Source of the DNA: Lacibacter luteus
GTDB lineage: Bacteria > Bacteroidota > Bacteroidia > Chitinophagales > Chitinophagaceae
Direction: 5' to 3'
Length of the DNA stretch: 64,000 nucleotides
Assembly: GCF_004118265.1 (NCBI RefSeq)
Contig: NZ_SDHW01000007.1
Coordinates: forward strand, 62,001 to 126,000
The position numbers were made by a program, and so were the translations under genes. Shown in pieces: positions 1 to 7,479 of the stretch. The notes beneath the pieces are model-generated. The model saw nothing but the letters and a program-made list of their open reading frames with translations, searched no databases and was not told where the DNA came from. The first letter of the stretch is position 1; the number at the start of each line of letters is the position of its first letter.

Positions 1-1
1 A

Positions 2-451
2 TCGGCCACGGTGTTCACTGTTGACATTTACCAGAAATATTTCAAACCCGATATTACCGATAAACGCAAACTTTATCTGTTGCACGTATCAACCATTGTA
101 TTTGGCGTAATTGGTTTGTGTACCGGCCTGGCTATGATCGGTGCAAAAAGTCTGCTTGATATCTGGTGGGAGCTGAGTGGTATTTTTGCAGGAGGTATGC
201 TGGGTTTGTTCTTGCTCGGACTCATCAGCCGGCAAACAAAAAATGCCGCAGCCATTACGGCCGTTATCATTGGTATTATTGTGATCCTATGGATGACCTT
301 CTCCGGAAAGCTCAATGAAAACTATGCGTTCTTACGAAATCCGCTGCATAAGAATATGATCATTGTGGTTGGTACGCTCTCTATTTTCCTTGCGGGTTTG
401 CTGGCAACACGCCTGCTGCAACGCAAACAGGAAAATAATACAGCAGAATAG
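2..451 (+). CDS. Sodium:solute symporter (SSS family), C-terminal fragment
   Basis: The open frame runs in from the window edge, so the true start lies outside. The visible part, about 150 residues, begins with a segment ending in the SSS-like TVFTVDIYQKYFKP motif, which usually follows a late transmembrane helix. Three hydrophobic helices follow and then a short charged tail. SSS proteins import sugars, sugar acids or other small solutes with Na+. Its position just ahead of sugar-acid catabolic genes suggests it takes up their substrate; this is inferred. Any GTG start at position 11 would fall in the middle of the protein and is not real. Confidence 0.85.
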   Translation, partial: SATVFTVDIYQKYFKPDITDKRKLYLLHVSTIVFGVIGLCTGLAMIGAKSLLDIWWELSGIFAGGMLGLFLLGLISRQTKNAAAITAVIIGIIVILWMTFSGKLNENYAFLRNPLHKNMIIVVGTLSIFLAGLLATRLLQRKQENNTAE

Positions 452-512
452 CAAGATTCAGCATTTCTCATGCAGACGAAATGTAGAAAATTTAACCCCT
501 AAATGTCTTGCC

Positions 513-1490
513 ATGGAGGAAAAGAAGTTTGTCCCGGTTATGATCACCCCTTACAATCTCAAAGCAGAGGTTGATCTGGATGTAGTAAGCATACTCGTTG
601 AGTTTTATTTAGCTGCAGGTGTAAAAGGTTTTTTCGCCAACTGTCTCAGCAGCGAAATGTTCAGCATAACAGAAAATGAGCGTCTCGAATTAACGGAGCA
701 TATTGTAAAACAAGTGCGGGGAAGAGTACCCGTTGTGGCAACCGGTTCGTTTGGATTGACCATTGCCGATAAAGCACAGTTCACAAAAAAGATCTACGAT
801 ACGGGTATTGATGCAGCTATTATGATCACTGGTCATTTTGCAAAAGAAGAAGACAGTGATGAAGTTTTGCTCCGCAATTTTGAACAAATGTTTTTGGCAA
901 CAGGTAATATTCCGTTGGGTATGTATGAATGCCCGGCGCCTTACAAACGCATCATTGGTCCCGATGTGTTTCGTCAATTACTATCAGCCAACAAACTTAT
1001 TTATCACAAGGACACATCCATTCAATTAGAGAATGTAAAAGCCAAGCTGGATATTTTAAAAGAAACAAATAACCAACTGGAGTTTTACGATGCACATACA
1101 CCCAATGCCATGTACAGTGTGCAGATGGGCGCAAAAGGTATGTCATCTATCTCCGGAAATTTTTATCCGGAAGTAATGGTGTGGATGGTGAACAATGCAA
1201 ACAATCCCGATAAGCAGGAAGAAGTAAAATGGTTGCAGGAGGAGTTGACAAAAGTTGATCCGCTCATTCATATTGCATACCCCATGTGTTCGAAATATTT
1301 TTTACAGAAGAGAGGATTGCCTGTACGAACCATTAGCCGTGCCGTTGCAACCAAGTTAACACCCGAACAACGACAAACATTAGATGATATATACGATCGT
1401 TTCCAGCATTGGTGCGAAAAACTGGGCATTCAGCAAGTAGATATTGCTTCCATTGCAGGAACAAACAGTTTAGAGGAAACAGTGTATTAA
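513..1490 (+). CDS. DapA-family (dihydrodipicolinate synthase / N-acetylneuraminate lyase) aldolase, divergent
   Basis: The 325-residue protein has the DapA TIM-barrel layout. The Schiff-base lysine is visible in the YHKD motif and the proton-relay tyrosine in MYECP. The usual GTTGE loop that binds the pyruvate carboxylate is replaced by CLSSEM, so two serines stand in for the two threonines. Family members cleave or condense 2-oxo acids through a lysine imine. ATG 513 is chosen because the 50 codons upstream, back to 363, overlap the end of the symporter. The Fe-ADH gene follows after 9 nt, which indicates one operon. The substrate is unknown; a 2-oxo-3-deoxy sugar acid is the likeliest guess. 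It is unlikely to be the lysine-pathway DapA given the altered loop and the catabolic context. Confidence 0.85.
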   Translation: MEEKKFVPVMITPYNLKAEVDLDVVSILVEFYLAAGVKGFFANCLSSEMFSITENERLELTEHIVKQVRGRVPVVATGSFGLTIADKAQFTKKIYDTGIDAAIMITGHFAKEEDSDEVLLRNFEQMFLATGNIPLGMYECPAPYKRIIGPDVFRQLLSANKLIYHKDTSIQLENVKAKLDILKETNNQLEFYDAHTPNAMYSVQMGAKGMSSISGNFYPEVMVWMVNNANNPDKQEEVKWLQEELTKVDPLIHIAYPMCSKYFLQKRGLPVRTISRAVATKLTPEQRQTLDDIYDRFQHWCEKLGIQQVDIASIAGTNSLEETVY

Positions 1491-1499
1491 ACAAAGAAC

Positions 1500-2651
1500 A
1501 TGGCAGAGCTTCCATTGCGTATTTTTTTTCCGGGCAAACTGGTAACAGGTAACGGAACATTTGAACAGTTGATCGATGATGTAGTGGCATTGCAGCCAAC
1601 AAAAGTTTTTATTGTTACCATCGATCCGTTGCAAAAGATCATTGATACATTTACTGCAAAACTCACTGCACAAAAAATAAAATGTGTTACGGATACATCC
1701 ATTGTTGCTGAACCAAGCTTCAGCGATTTTGAAACATTGATGAAAAAGGTAACACCGTTCAATCCCGATGTGGTGATTGGTATTGGGGGTGGCAGTGTAT
1801 TGGATATAGCCAAACTCGTAGCTGCACAGTTAGAGAATGAACAGCAGTTGCGTGAATATGTGGGCATTGGTTTGTTGAAAGGAAGAAAGAAAAAACTCAT
1901 TTGTGTTCCTGCAACATCGGGCACAGGTAGCGAAGTATCGCCCAATGCTATTTTTGTTGATGATGCAGATAACCAGAAGAAAGGAATTATCAGTCCTTAC
2001 CTTGTTCCTGATATTGTATATGTTGATCCGTTATTAACGGTTTCTGTCCCTCCTGCAATTACTGCAGCAACAGGCATGGATGCGTTAACACATTGCCTCG
2101 AAGCCTATACCAACAAATTTGCATTACCGTTTATTGATTTGTTTGCATACGAAGGTATGCGGTTGATCGCTGCATATATTGAAACAGCAGTGAAAGATGG
2201 CAGTAATATCAATGCAAGAGAAAAAGTGGCAATGGGTAGTTTGTATGGTGGCTTTTGTTTAGGTCCGGTGAATACTGCCGCTGTGCATGCATTGTCGTAT
2301 CCATTGGGAAGTATGTATCATTTGGCGCATGGTTTATCTAACGCTGTGTTATTGCCTTATGTGATGGAGTATAATATTGTGGCAGCAGTAGATCGTTATG
2401 CAGATGTGGCTGTTGCATTGGGCTGCATACGTGAAGCCGATGCATGGACAACTGCCAAAGCAGGAGTGGAGAAGATAAAAGAACTGAACAAAGCCTGCGG
2501 TATTCCAACTACATTGAAAGAAGTAGGTGTGAAAGAAGAAACCATTCCGCAAATGGCGAGTGAAGCGATGAAGATTCAACGCTTGCTGAAAAATAATCCA
2601 CGGGAAATTACCGAGCAGGATGCGGTGGCAATTTTTAAATCGGCATTTTGA
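1500..2651 (+). CDS. Iron-containing (group III) alcohol dehydrogenase
   Basis: The 383-residue protein has the family hallmarks. The nucleotide-binding GGGSVLDIAK motif lies near residue 95. The metal site is complete: an Asp and a His in GMDALTHCLEAY, a His in AAVHALSYPLG and a His in YHLAHGLSNA. These enzymes interconvert alcohols and aldehydes with NAD(P)H in the cytoplasm. Sandwiched between two DapA-family genes, it could reduce or oxidise the aldehyde released by the aldolases, for example lactaldehyde or glycolaldehyde; that role is inferred from context. Its stop codon overlaps the next start by one base, so the genes are probably translationally coupled. Confidence 0.92.
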   Translation: MAELPLRIFFPGKLVTGNGTFEQLIDDVVALQPTKVFIVTIDPLQKIIDTFTAKLTAQKIKCVTDTSIVAEPSFSDFETLMKKVTPFNPDVVIGIGGGSVLDIAKLVAAQLENEQQLREYVGIGLLKGRKKKLICVPATSGTGSEVSPNAIFVDDADNQKKGIISPYLVPDIVYVDPLLTVSVPPAITAATGMDALTHCLEAYTNKFALPFIDLFAYEGMRLIAAYIETAVKDGSNINAREKVAMGSLYGGFCLGPVNTAAVHALSYPLGSMYHLAHGLSNAVLLPYVMEYNIVAAVDRYADVAVALGCIREADAWTTAKAGVEKIKELNKACGIPTTLKEVGVKEETIPQMASEAMKIQRLLKNNPREITEQDAVAIFKSAF

Positions 2652-3565
2652 TGAAGAAGAATAAGAAATTTTCAGGAGTAATTGTTCCGGCTGTAACGCC
2701 GCTTACAAAACAATTGCAGATCGATGTTGCAGCTGTTGCCAACCTGTTCAACTCTTTTTATCAGCATAACATATCACCGTTCATCTTAGGTACAACTGGT
2801 GAATCAGCATCGTTGCCTGCTGACGTAAAAGAACAATATGTAAAAGCTGCCGCAAAGCATAAACAGGCAGGAACAGTTTTGTACGCAGGTATTTCATCGA
2901 ACATCCTCAACGAATCAATTTACTTTGCAAAGTATTGTGCTGATAACGCTGTTGATGCGGTTGCAGCAACTCTGCCTTCGTACTATGTGTTGACAGAAAC
3001 GCAGATGAAAATTTATTTTGAAACACTGGCTGATGCTTCGCCTTTGCCGGTGATCATTTATAATATTCCTGCAACCACACACATGAGTATTCCGTTGCAG
3101 TTGATCGATGAATTGAGTCATCACTCAAATATCATTGCAACAAAAGATTCTGAACGCAGCGATGAACGCTTAGCACAATCATTGGCCTTGTGGAAAGACA
3201 GAGAAGACTTTGGTCATTTTCTCGGTTGGGCTGCAAAGTCGGCTGAAGCTTTGATAGGCGGCAGTGATGGTTTGATACCAAGCACTGGAAACCTGATGCC
3301 GGAAATTTATGAAGACATGCTGCAGGCCGTTGATGCAGGCGATCATGCAAAAGCATTCGAGATGCAAAAGCTGAGTGATGTGTATGGTAATTTATACCAG
3401 GGCGGAAAAACCTTGGGCGAAAGTTTGTGGGCATTGAAAGCAGTGATGCAGTATAAAGGAATTTGTGATGATGTGGTGATGCCACCGTTGCAGACATTAG
3501 GTGAAGAAGAGAAAAGTAATTTGATTAACGCATTTAAAAAATTAAGTAACCCCGTTGGCGGCTAA
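2651..3565 (+). CDS. DapA-family (DHDPS/NAL superfamily) lyase, canonical active site
   Basis: This 304-residue protein is the second DapA-family member in the operon and, unlike the first, keeps the canonical residues. It has GTTGE near residue 48, the tyrosine in YNIPATT and the imine lysine in IIATKDS, followed by GGSDGLIPS. The chemistry is therefore pyruvate- or 2-oxo-acid-dependent aldol cleavage, or a dehydratase variant; the substrate cannot be read from sequence. ATG 2651 is chosen over the in-frame TTG at 2648 because it overlaps the preceding TGA in the common TGATG arrangement. The last residues, NPVGG, are encoded by the start of an intergenic GC-rich repeat, so this C-terminus is probably repeat-derived. 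Confidence 0.9.
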   Translation: MKKNKKFSGVIVPAVTPLTKQLQIDVAAVANLFNSFYQHNISPFILGTTGESASLPADVKEQYVKAAAKHKQAGTVLYAGISSNILNESIYFAKYCADNAVDAVAATLPSYYVLTETQMKIYFETLADASPLPVIIYNIPATTHMSIPLQLIDELSHHSNIIATKDSERSDERLAQSLALWKDREDFGHFLGWAAKSAEALIGGSDGLIPSTGNLMPEIYEDMLQAVDAGDHAKAFEMQKLSDVYGNLYQGGKTLGESLWALKAVMQYKGICDDVVMPPLQTLGEEEKSNLINAFKKLSNPVGG

Positions 3566-3582
3566 AGCCCCGACGGCGGTTG
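3552..3582 (+). repeat. GC-rich intergenic inverted repeat covering a stop codon
   Basis: An imperfect inverted repeat of the pattern cccgttggcggc / gccccgacggcgg spans the last codons and stop of the DapA-like gene. It resembles the longer element at 17473-17547. It lies between co-directional genes and has no T-tract, so it is not a clear terminator. Confidence 0.6.
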
Positions 3583-3597
3583 AATAAATAGCAGAAG

Positions 3598-4626
3598 ATG
3601 AACAAACCAGTTTTAGCCATTACAATGGGTGACCCTGCAAGTATCGGTCCCGAGATTGCGGTAAAAGCATTGTTACAAAAAGAGACCTACGATATCTGCA
3701 AACCATTGTTGATAGGCGATACTGTCGTGTTTCAACAGATCATTGATAAACTGCAACTCAATGCAAAAGTGAACGCCGTAGCAAACGTGGCGGATGCAAA
3801 ATTTGAATTAGGAATAATTGATGTGTACGACCTCGGCATTACAGATATAATGAAGCTGGAGTTTGGAAAGATCAACGCCATGTGTGGTGAAGCTTCTTTC
3901 CAGGCGGTGAAGAAAGCAATTGAACTTGCAATGGCGAAAGAAGTTGATGGAACAGTAACAGGTCCCATCAACAAAAAATCAATCAACGAAGCCGGTCATC
4001 ATTTTGCCGGACATACAGAAATCTATGCGCATTACACCGGCACAAAAAAGTATGCTATGCTGCTGGTGGAAGATAATATCAATGTGATCCATGTAAGCAC
4101 GCATGTATCGTTGCGTCAAGCATGTGACTTGGTGAAGAAAGAACGCATCATCCAGGTAATTGAATTGATTGTTGACGGATTGAAACGCCTCGGAAAAACA
4201 AATTTGAAAATAGGTGTAGCCGGTTTAAATCCACATGCGGGTGATAGTGGTTTGTTTGGCACTGAAGATGATGAAGAAATTTTACCGGCTGTGTTGGAAG
4301 CAAGACAACTCGGTTACGATGTGGAAGGCCCGGTACCACCCGATACCATGTTTGCGAAAGCAGCAATGGGTGCATACGGAGGTGTAGTGGCTATGTACCA
4401 CGACCAGGGACATATTCCGTTCAAGCTTGCAGGTTTTAAATGGAATGCAGAAAAGCAACAAATGGATAGTGTGAAAGGTGTGAACATTACATTGGGTCTG
4501 CCCATTGTACGCACATCAGTTGATCATGGCACTGCATTTGAAATTGCAGGCAAAGGCATTGCAAGTGCCGATGCAATGGTCTTGGCGATAGAAAGTGCGG
4601 TGCAATTGAGTAAGCACGGTGAGTAG
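3598..4626 (+). CDS. PdxA2-type 4-phospho-tetronate (4-hydroxythreonine-4-phosphate-like) dehydrogenase
   Basis: The 342-residue protein matches the PdxA family from end to end: AITMGDPASIGPE at the N-terminus, the first metal-binding His in FAGHTE, GLNPHAGDSGLFG, the second and third metal His in MYHDQGHIP, and TSVDHGTAFEIAG near the end. PdxA proper acts in vitamin B6 synthesis. PdxA2 proteins beside DUF1537 kinases oxidise 4-phospho-D-threonate or 4-phospho-D-erythronate and decarboxylate the product to dihydroxyacetone phosphate and CO2, which is established for that pairing. The DUF1537 kinase directly downstream, and the absence of a pdxJ gene nearby, favour the catabolic role. Confidence 0.88.
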   Translation: MNKPVLAITMGDPASIGPEIAVKALLQKETYDICKPLLIGDTVVFQQIIDKLQLNAKVNAVANVADAKFELGIIDVYDLGITDIMKLEFGKINAMCGEASFQAVKKAIELAMAKEVDGTVTGPINKKSINEAGHHFAGHTEIYAHYTGTKKYAMLLVEDNINVIHVSTHVSLRQACDLVKKERIIQVIELIVDGLKRLGKTNLKIGVAGLNPHAGDSGLFGTEDDEEILPAVLEARQLGYDVEGPVPPDTMFAKAAMGAYGGVVAMYHDQGHIPFKLAGFKWNAEKQQMDSVKGVNITLGLPIVRTSVDHGTAFEIAGKGIASADAMVLAIESAVQLSKHGE

Positions 4627-4658
4627 TGAGTAGCAAGTAGAGAGTGGTGAATGAATGG

Positions 4659-4678
4659 CCACGGGTTTCAACCCGTGG
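4659..4678 (+). repeat. Short perfect hairpin, ccacgggtt / aacccgtgg
   Basis: A 9-bp perfect inverted repeat with a 2-base loop lies between pdxA2 and the DUF1537 kinase gene. It is followed by an A-rich rather than T-rich stretch. It looks like one of the dispersed intergenic palindromes of this genome and might stabilise the upstream mRNA; it is not a strong terminator. Confidence 0.6.
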
Positions 4679-4710
4679 AATAAAAAAGAAAAACAATTTG
4701 CGTTCATCAA

Positions 4711-5835
4711 ATGATTGCGATAATAGCCGATGATTTTACAGGAGCCGCTGAGTTAGCTGGCATCAGTCTGCGTTACGGACTGAAAGTAGAATTATGTACG
4801 GCTGATGTTGCTGCAACAGATGCAGATGTGGTGATTGTTAGTACTGATAGTCGCTCTTTGAATAAAACTGCTGCTTTGGAAAAAACAGCAGAAGCAGTAA
4901 AGCAAGTGTTACAATTAAAACCATCGCTTGTTTACAAAAAGATCGATTCGGTCTTGCGTGGTTATGTGTTGGATGAACTGAGAGTTCAGATGCAGTTGAT
5001 GCAGAAAAGCAAAGCATTCATTCTTCCTGCAAATCCATCTTTGAACAGAACCATCAGCAACGGAATGTATTATGTGGAGGGAACACTCATCAGCGAAACA
5101 GGTTTTGCAAGCGATCCCGAGTTTCCTGTAAAGAGTTCTTTGGTGAAGCAAATACTGAACAAAGAAGCAGAAGTGCGGCAACACAACAACGAACTTCCTG
5201 CAACAGGATTTATTGTTGGCGAAGCAACAACTGATGCAGATGTGCAGGCATGGGCTGCAAAGATGAACGATGAATTTGTACTGGCAGGTGCTGGCGATTT
5301 TTATACAGCATTGCTGGAACAACGTTTTGAATTGAAGCAACAAGAAGTTTTTCAACTGCTGCAACCTTTTTTGTATGTGTGTGGTACAGCTTATGAAAAG
5401 TCGATAAACTATATCAAAGAAGTAAGTGAACGAAGTGAAGTGGTATTGTATGTAGGAAAAGAGATCAGCACAAATGATGGAGCAGTAACAGAAGAGTGGT
5501 GGCAGCAATGCAGAAATGTATTGTCAAAAGAACAGAAAGCCATCATTGCAGTAAAGAAAGAAGAATTGACTGAACATGTATCTGCTCTAACACTACGTAA
5601 CAACATGGCAAAGTTGGTAAAGCAGGTAGTGGAAGAGCAACAGATCAAAGAACTGTTCATCGAAGGCGGCTCAACTGCAACAGCTATTTTAAATGAACTG
5701 AATATTACAAAGCTTTCTCCGTTGCAGGAATTAACGAGAGGAGTGGTGCGGATGAAAGCAAATAATTTATACATCACGGTTAAACCCGGTAGTTACGAAT
5801 TAAGCAATGAAATAAAACAACTGTTTAGTCAATAG
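4711..5835 (+). CDS. Four-carbon acid sugar kinase (DUF1537 family, DtnK-like)
   Basis: The 374-residue protein begins with the family's ADDFTGAAELAG motif and has YKKIDSVLRG near residue 75, the form seen in D-threonate/D-erythronate kinases. A glycine-rich nucleotide-binding motif, FIEGGSTATAIL, follows in the C-terminal domain. The family phosphorylates the terminal hydroxyl of tetronates and related acids with ATP. The product would feed the PdxA2 enzyme encoded just upstream. At 374 residues it is somewhat shorter than the roughly 420 usual for the family, with both domains still recognisable. Its signature differs from the second DUF1537 kinase at 27617, so the two probably act on different acids. 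Confidence 0.88.
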   Translation: MIAIIADDFTGAAELAGISLRYGLKVELCTADVAATDADVVIVSTDSRSLNKTAALEKTAEAVKQVLQLKPSLVYKKIDSVLRGYVLDELRVQMQLMQKSKAFILPANPSLNRTISNGMYYVEGTLISETGFASDPEFPVKSSLVKQILNKEAEVRQHNNELPATGFIVGEATTDADVQAWAAKMNDEFVLAGAGDFYTALLEQRFELKQQEVFQLLQPFLYVCGTAYEKSINYIKEVSERSEVVLYVGKEISTNDGAVTEEWWQQCRNVLSKEQKAIIAVKKEELTEHVSALTLRNNMAKLVKQVVEEQQIKELFIEGGSTATAILNELNITKLSPLQELTRGVVRMKANNLYITVKPGSYELSNEIKQLFSQ

Positions 5836-5925
5836 CATAAAACAATCTGTGTTCATCAGTGCAATCCCCGCCTGAACGATGTTAGTCGGGCAGGTGTGAG
5901 CACAGCACCACATAACGATTCGTCC

Positions 5926-7467
5926 ATGAACCATTTACATTTTATTGATTACTGCATCATCCTGCTGGTATTAGGCATTACGCTTTATCTCGGCTTTCGT
6001 TTTGCCAAGCGACAGGATACAACAGAAAAATATTTTTTATCGAAGGGCAATTTCCCTGCATGGGCATTGGGGTTGTCATTACTCTCCACACTCATCAGCA
6101 GTGTAACATTTCTTGGTTATCCGGCACAAGGTTATACCAGCAACTGGGTCTTACTAGTACAAGGTTTAATGGTGCCCATCGTTTTATTAGGAACAATCTG
6201 GTTTATTGTTCCACTCTTCCGCAAAGTAATTGGATTAAGCACCTACGAATATTTTGAAAAACGTTTTGGTGGTTTTGCACGTTACTATAGTTCGTCTTCA
6301 TTTATTATTCGACAGTTTGCAGGTATGGGCACCGTGTTGTTTTTAATTGCCGTGGCCATTCATGAAATGACAACCATCAGTCCGTACCTCATTCTTGCGG
6401 TTGTTGGTTTTGTATTGGTGTTGGTGAATTTAAAAGGAGGTATGCAGGCTGTTATCTGGCTCGATGTGTTCCAGGGTTTCATGTTGTTTGCAAGTGGTAT
6501 CATCTGTTTAGGCGTGTTATTGTTTTCTATCAACGGAGGTGTACCCGAAGCAATTAAAGTTGCAAGTGAAAACAACCGCACAGGTTTTGGCCCTTATGAT
6601 TTTCGCTTCGATCAACTCACGTTAATTGTTATGATCATTAACGGTGCTTTCTATGCTATTCAGAAATATGCAACCGATCAAACAGTGGTGCAGCGTTATC
6701 TCACAGCAAAATCAGATCGTGCAGCGGAGAAAGCATCGTTGCTTGGTATTTCATTAACCGTTCCTATCTGGACGATCTTTATGTTCATCGGCACAGCCCT
6801 GTTTGTTTTTTATAAACAAAACAATTTACCCGAAGGCATGAAGGCCGAAGCAGTGTTCCCGCATTTTATTATGACGGAGTTGCCAACCGGTGTCATTGGT
6901 TTTTTAGTTGCAGCACTCATCTCTGCTGCTATTTGTAGTCTCAGTGCCGATCTTAATTCGCTTGCAGCAGTTGGCATGCAGGATTATTATAAAAAACTAC
7001 GTCCAAAGAAAACAGATAAAGAATATCTCTACATGAGTAAAACCTTTGTGGTGTTATCGGGATTAATTTCTATTGCCATCGGCGCACTCTATCTTGTATT
7101 GGGCAACGAAGGTGTGTTGGGTGTTATCTTCACCATTTATGCTATTTTCTCCGGTGGTATTGTCGGTATTTTTCTGTTGGGTTTGTTTAGTGCAAGAGCA
7201 AATCGTCAAGGTGTAAACATTGGTATCATTACTTGTATTTTGTTTACTGCATGGGCTTTCTTAACCAGCACGCCCATTGGTGTAAAGGAGCCGAAACTCT
7301 TACTCGATTTAGGTAATTTTAATTTCACACATCATAAACTCATGCTTGGCGTGTACAGTCATTTGGTTGTGATCGTGGTTGGTTATATCGCCAGTTTGTT
7401 TTTTCCAAAACCTGTACTTGAGCCAAATTTGTTGTACAGCAGTTGGAAAGCAAATCGGCATAATTAA
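5926..7467 (+). CDS. Sodium:solute symporter (SSS family)
   Basis: The 513-residue integral membrane protein has about 13 hydrophobic segments and typical SSS motifs, including the early FAKRQDTTEKYFLSKGNFPAW segment after helix 1 and CSLSADLNSLAAVGMQDYYKK in the second half. It should import a sugar or sugar acid with Na+ across the inner membrane. ATG 5926 is chosen over an in-frame GTG at 5896: the upstream ten codons overlap a palindromic intergenic repeat and add only polar residues before the membrane domain. It follows the kinase by 90 nt and precedes the esterase fusion by 12 nt, consistent with one transcript. The substrate is not deducible. Confidence 0.9.
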   Translation: MNHLHFIDYCIILLVLGITLYLGFRFAKRQDTTEKYFLSKGNFPAWALGLSLLSTLISSVTFLGYPAQGYTSNWVLLVQGLMVPIVLLGTIWFIVPLFRKVIGLSTYEYFEKRFGGFARYYSSSSFIIRQFAGMGTVLFLIAVAIHEMTTISPYLILAVVGFVLVLVNLKGGMQAVIWLDVFQGFMLFASGIICLGVLLFSINGGVPEAIKVASENNRTGFGPYDFRFDQLTLIVMIINGAFYAIQKYATDQTVVQRYLTAKSDRAAEKASLLGISLTVPIWTIFMFIGTALFVFYKQNNLPEGMKAEAVFPHFIMTELPTGVIGFLVAALISAAICSLSADLNSLAAVGMQDYYKKLRPKKTDKEYLYMSKTFVVLSGLISIAIGALYLVLGNEGVLGVIFTIYAIFSGGIVGIFLLGLFSARANRQGVNIGIITCILFTAWAFLTSTPIGVKEPKLLLDLGNFNFTHHKLMLGVYSHLVVIVVGYIASLFFPKPVLEPNLLYSSWKANRHN

Positions 7468-7479
7468 AAATGGATAATT

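Noticed and set aside
363-512. Longer N-terminus of the first DapA-like gene
   Set aside because: It overlaps the symporter C-terminus in another frame and has no DapA homology; ATG 513 starts the recognisable domain.
3598-4626. Vitamin B6 biosynthetic PdxA
   Set aside because: The DUF1537 kinase directly downstream and the catabolic operon fit PdxA2 better; no pdxJ is nearby.
4915-5508. 197-codon reverse-strand ORF opposite the DUF1537 kinase gene
   Set aside because: It is Cys- and Leu-rich shadow translation with no domain, opposite a well-supported gene.
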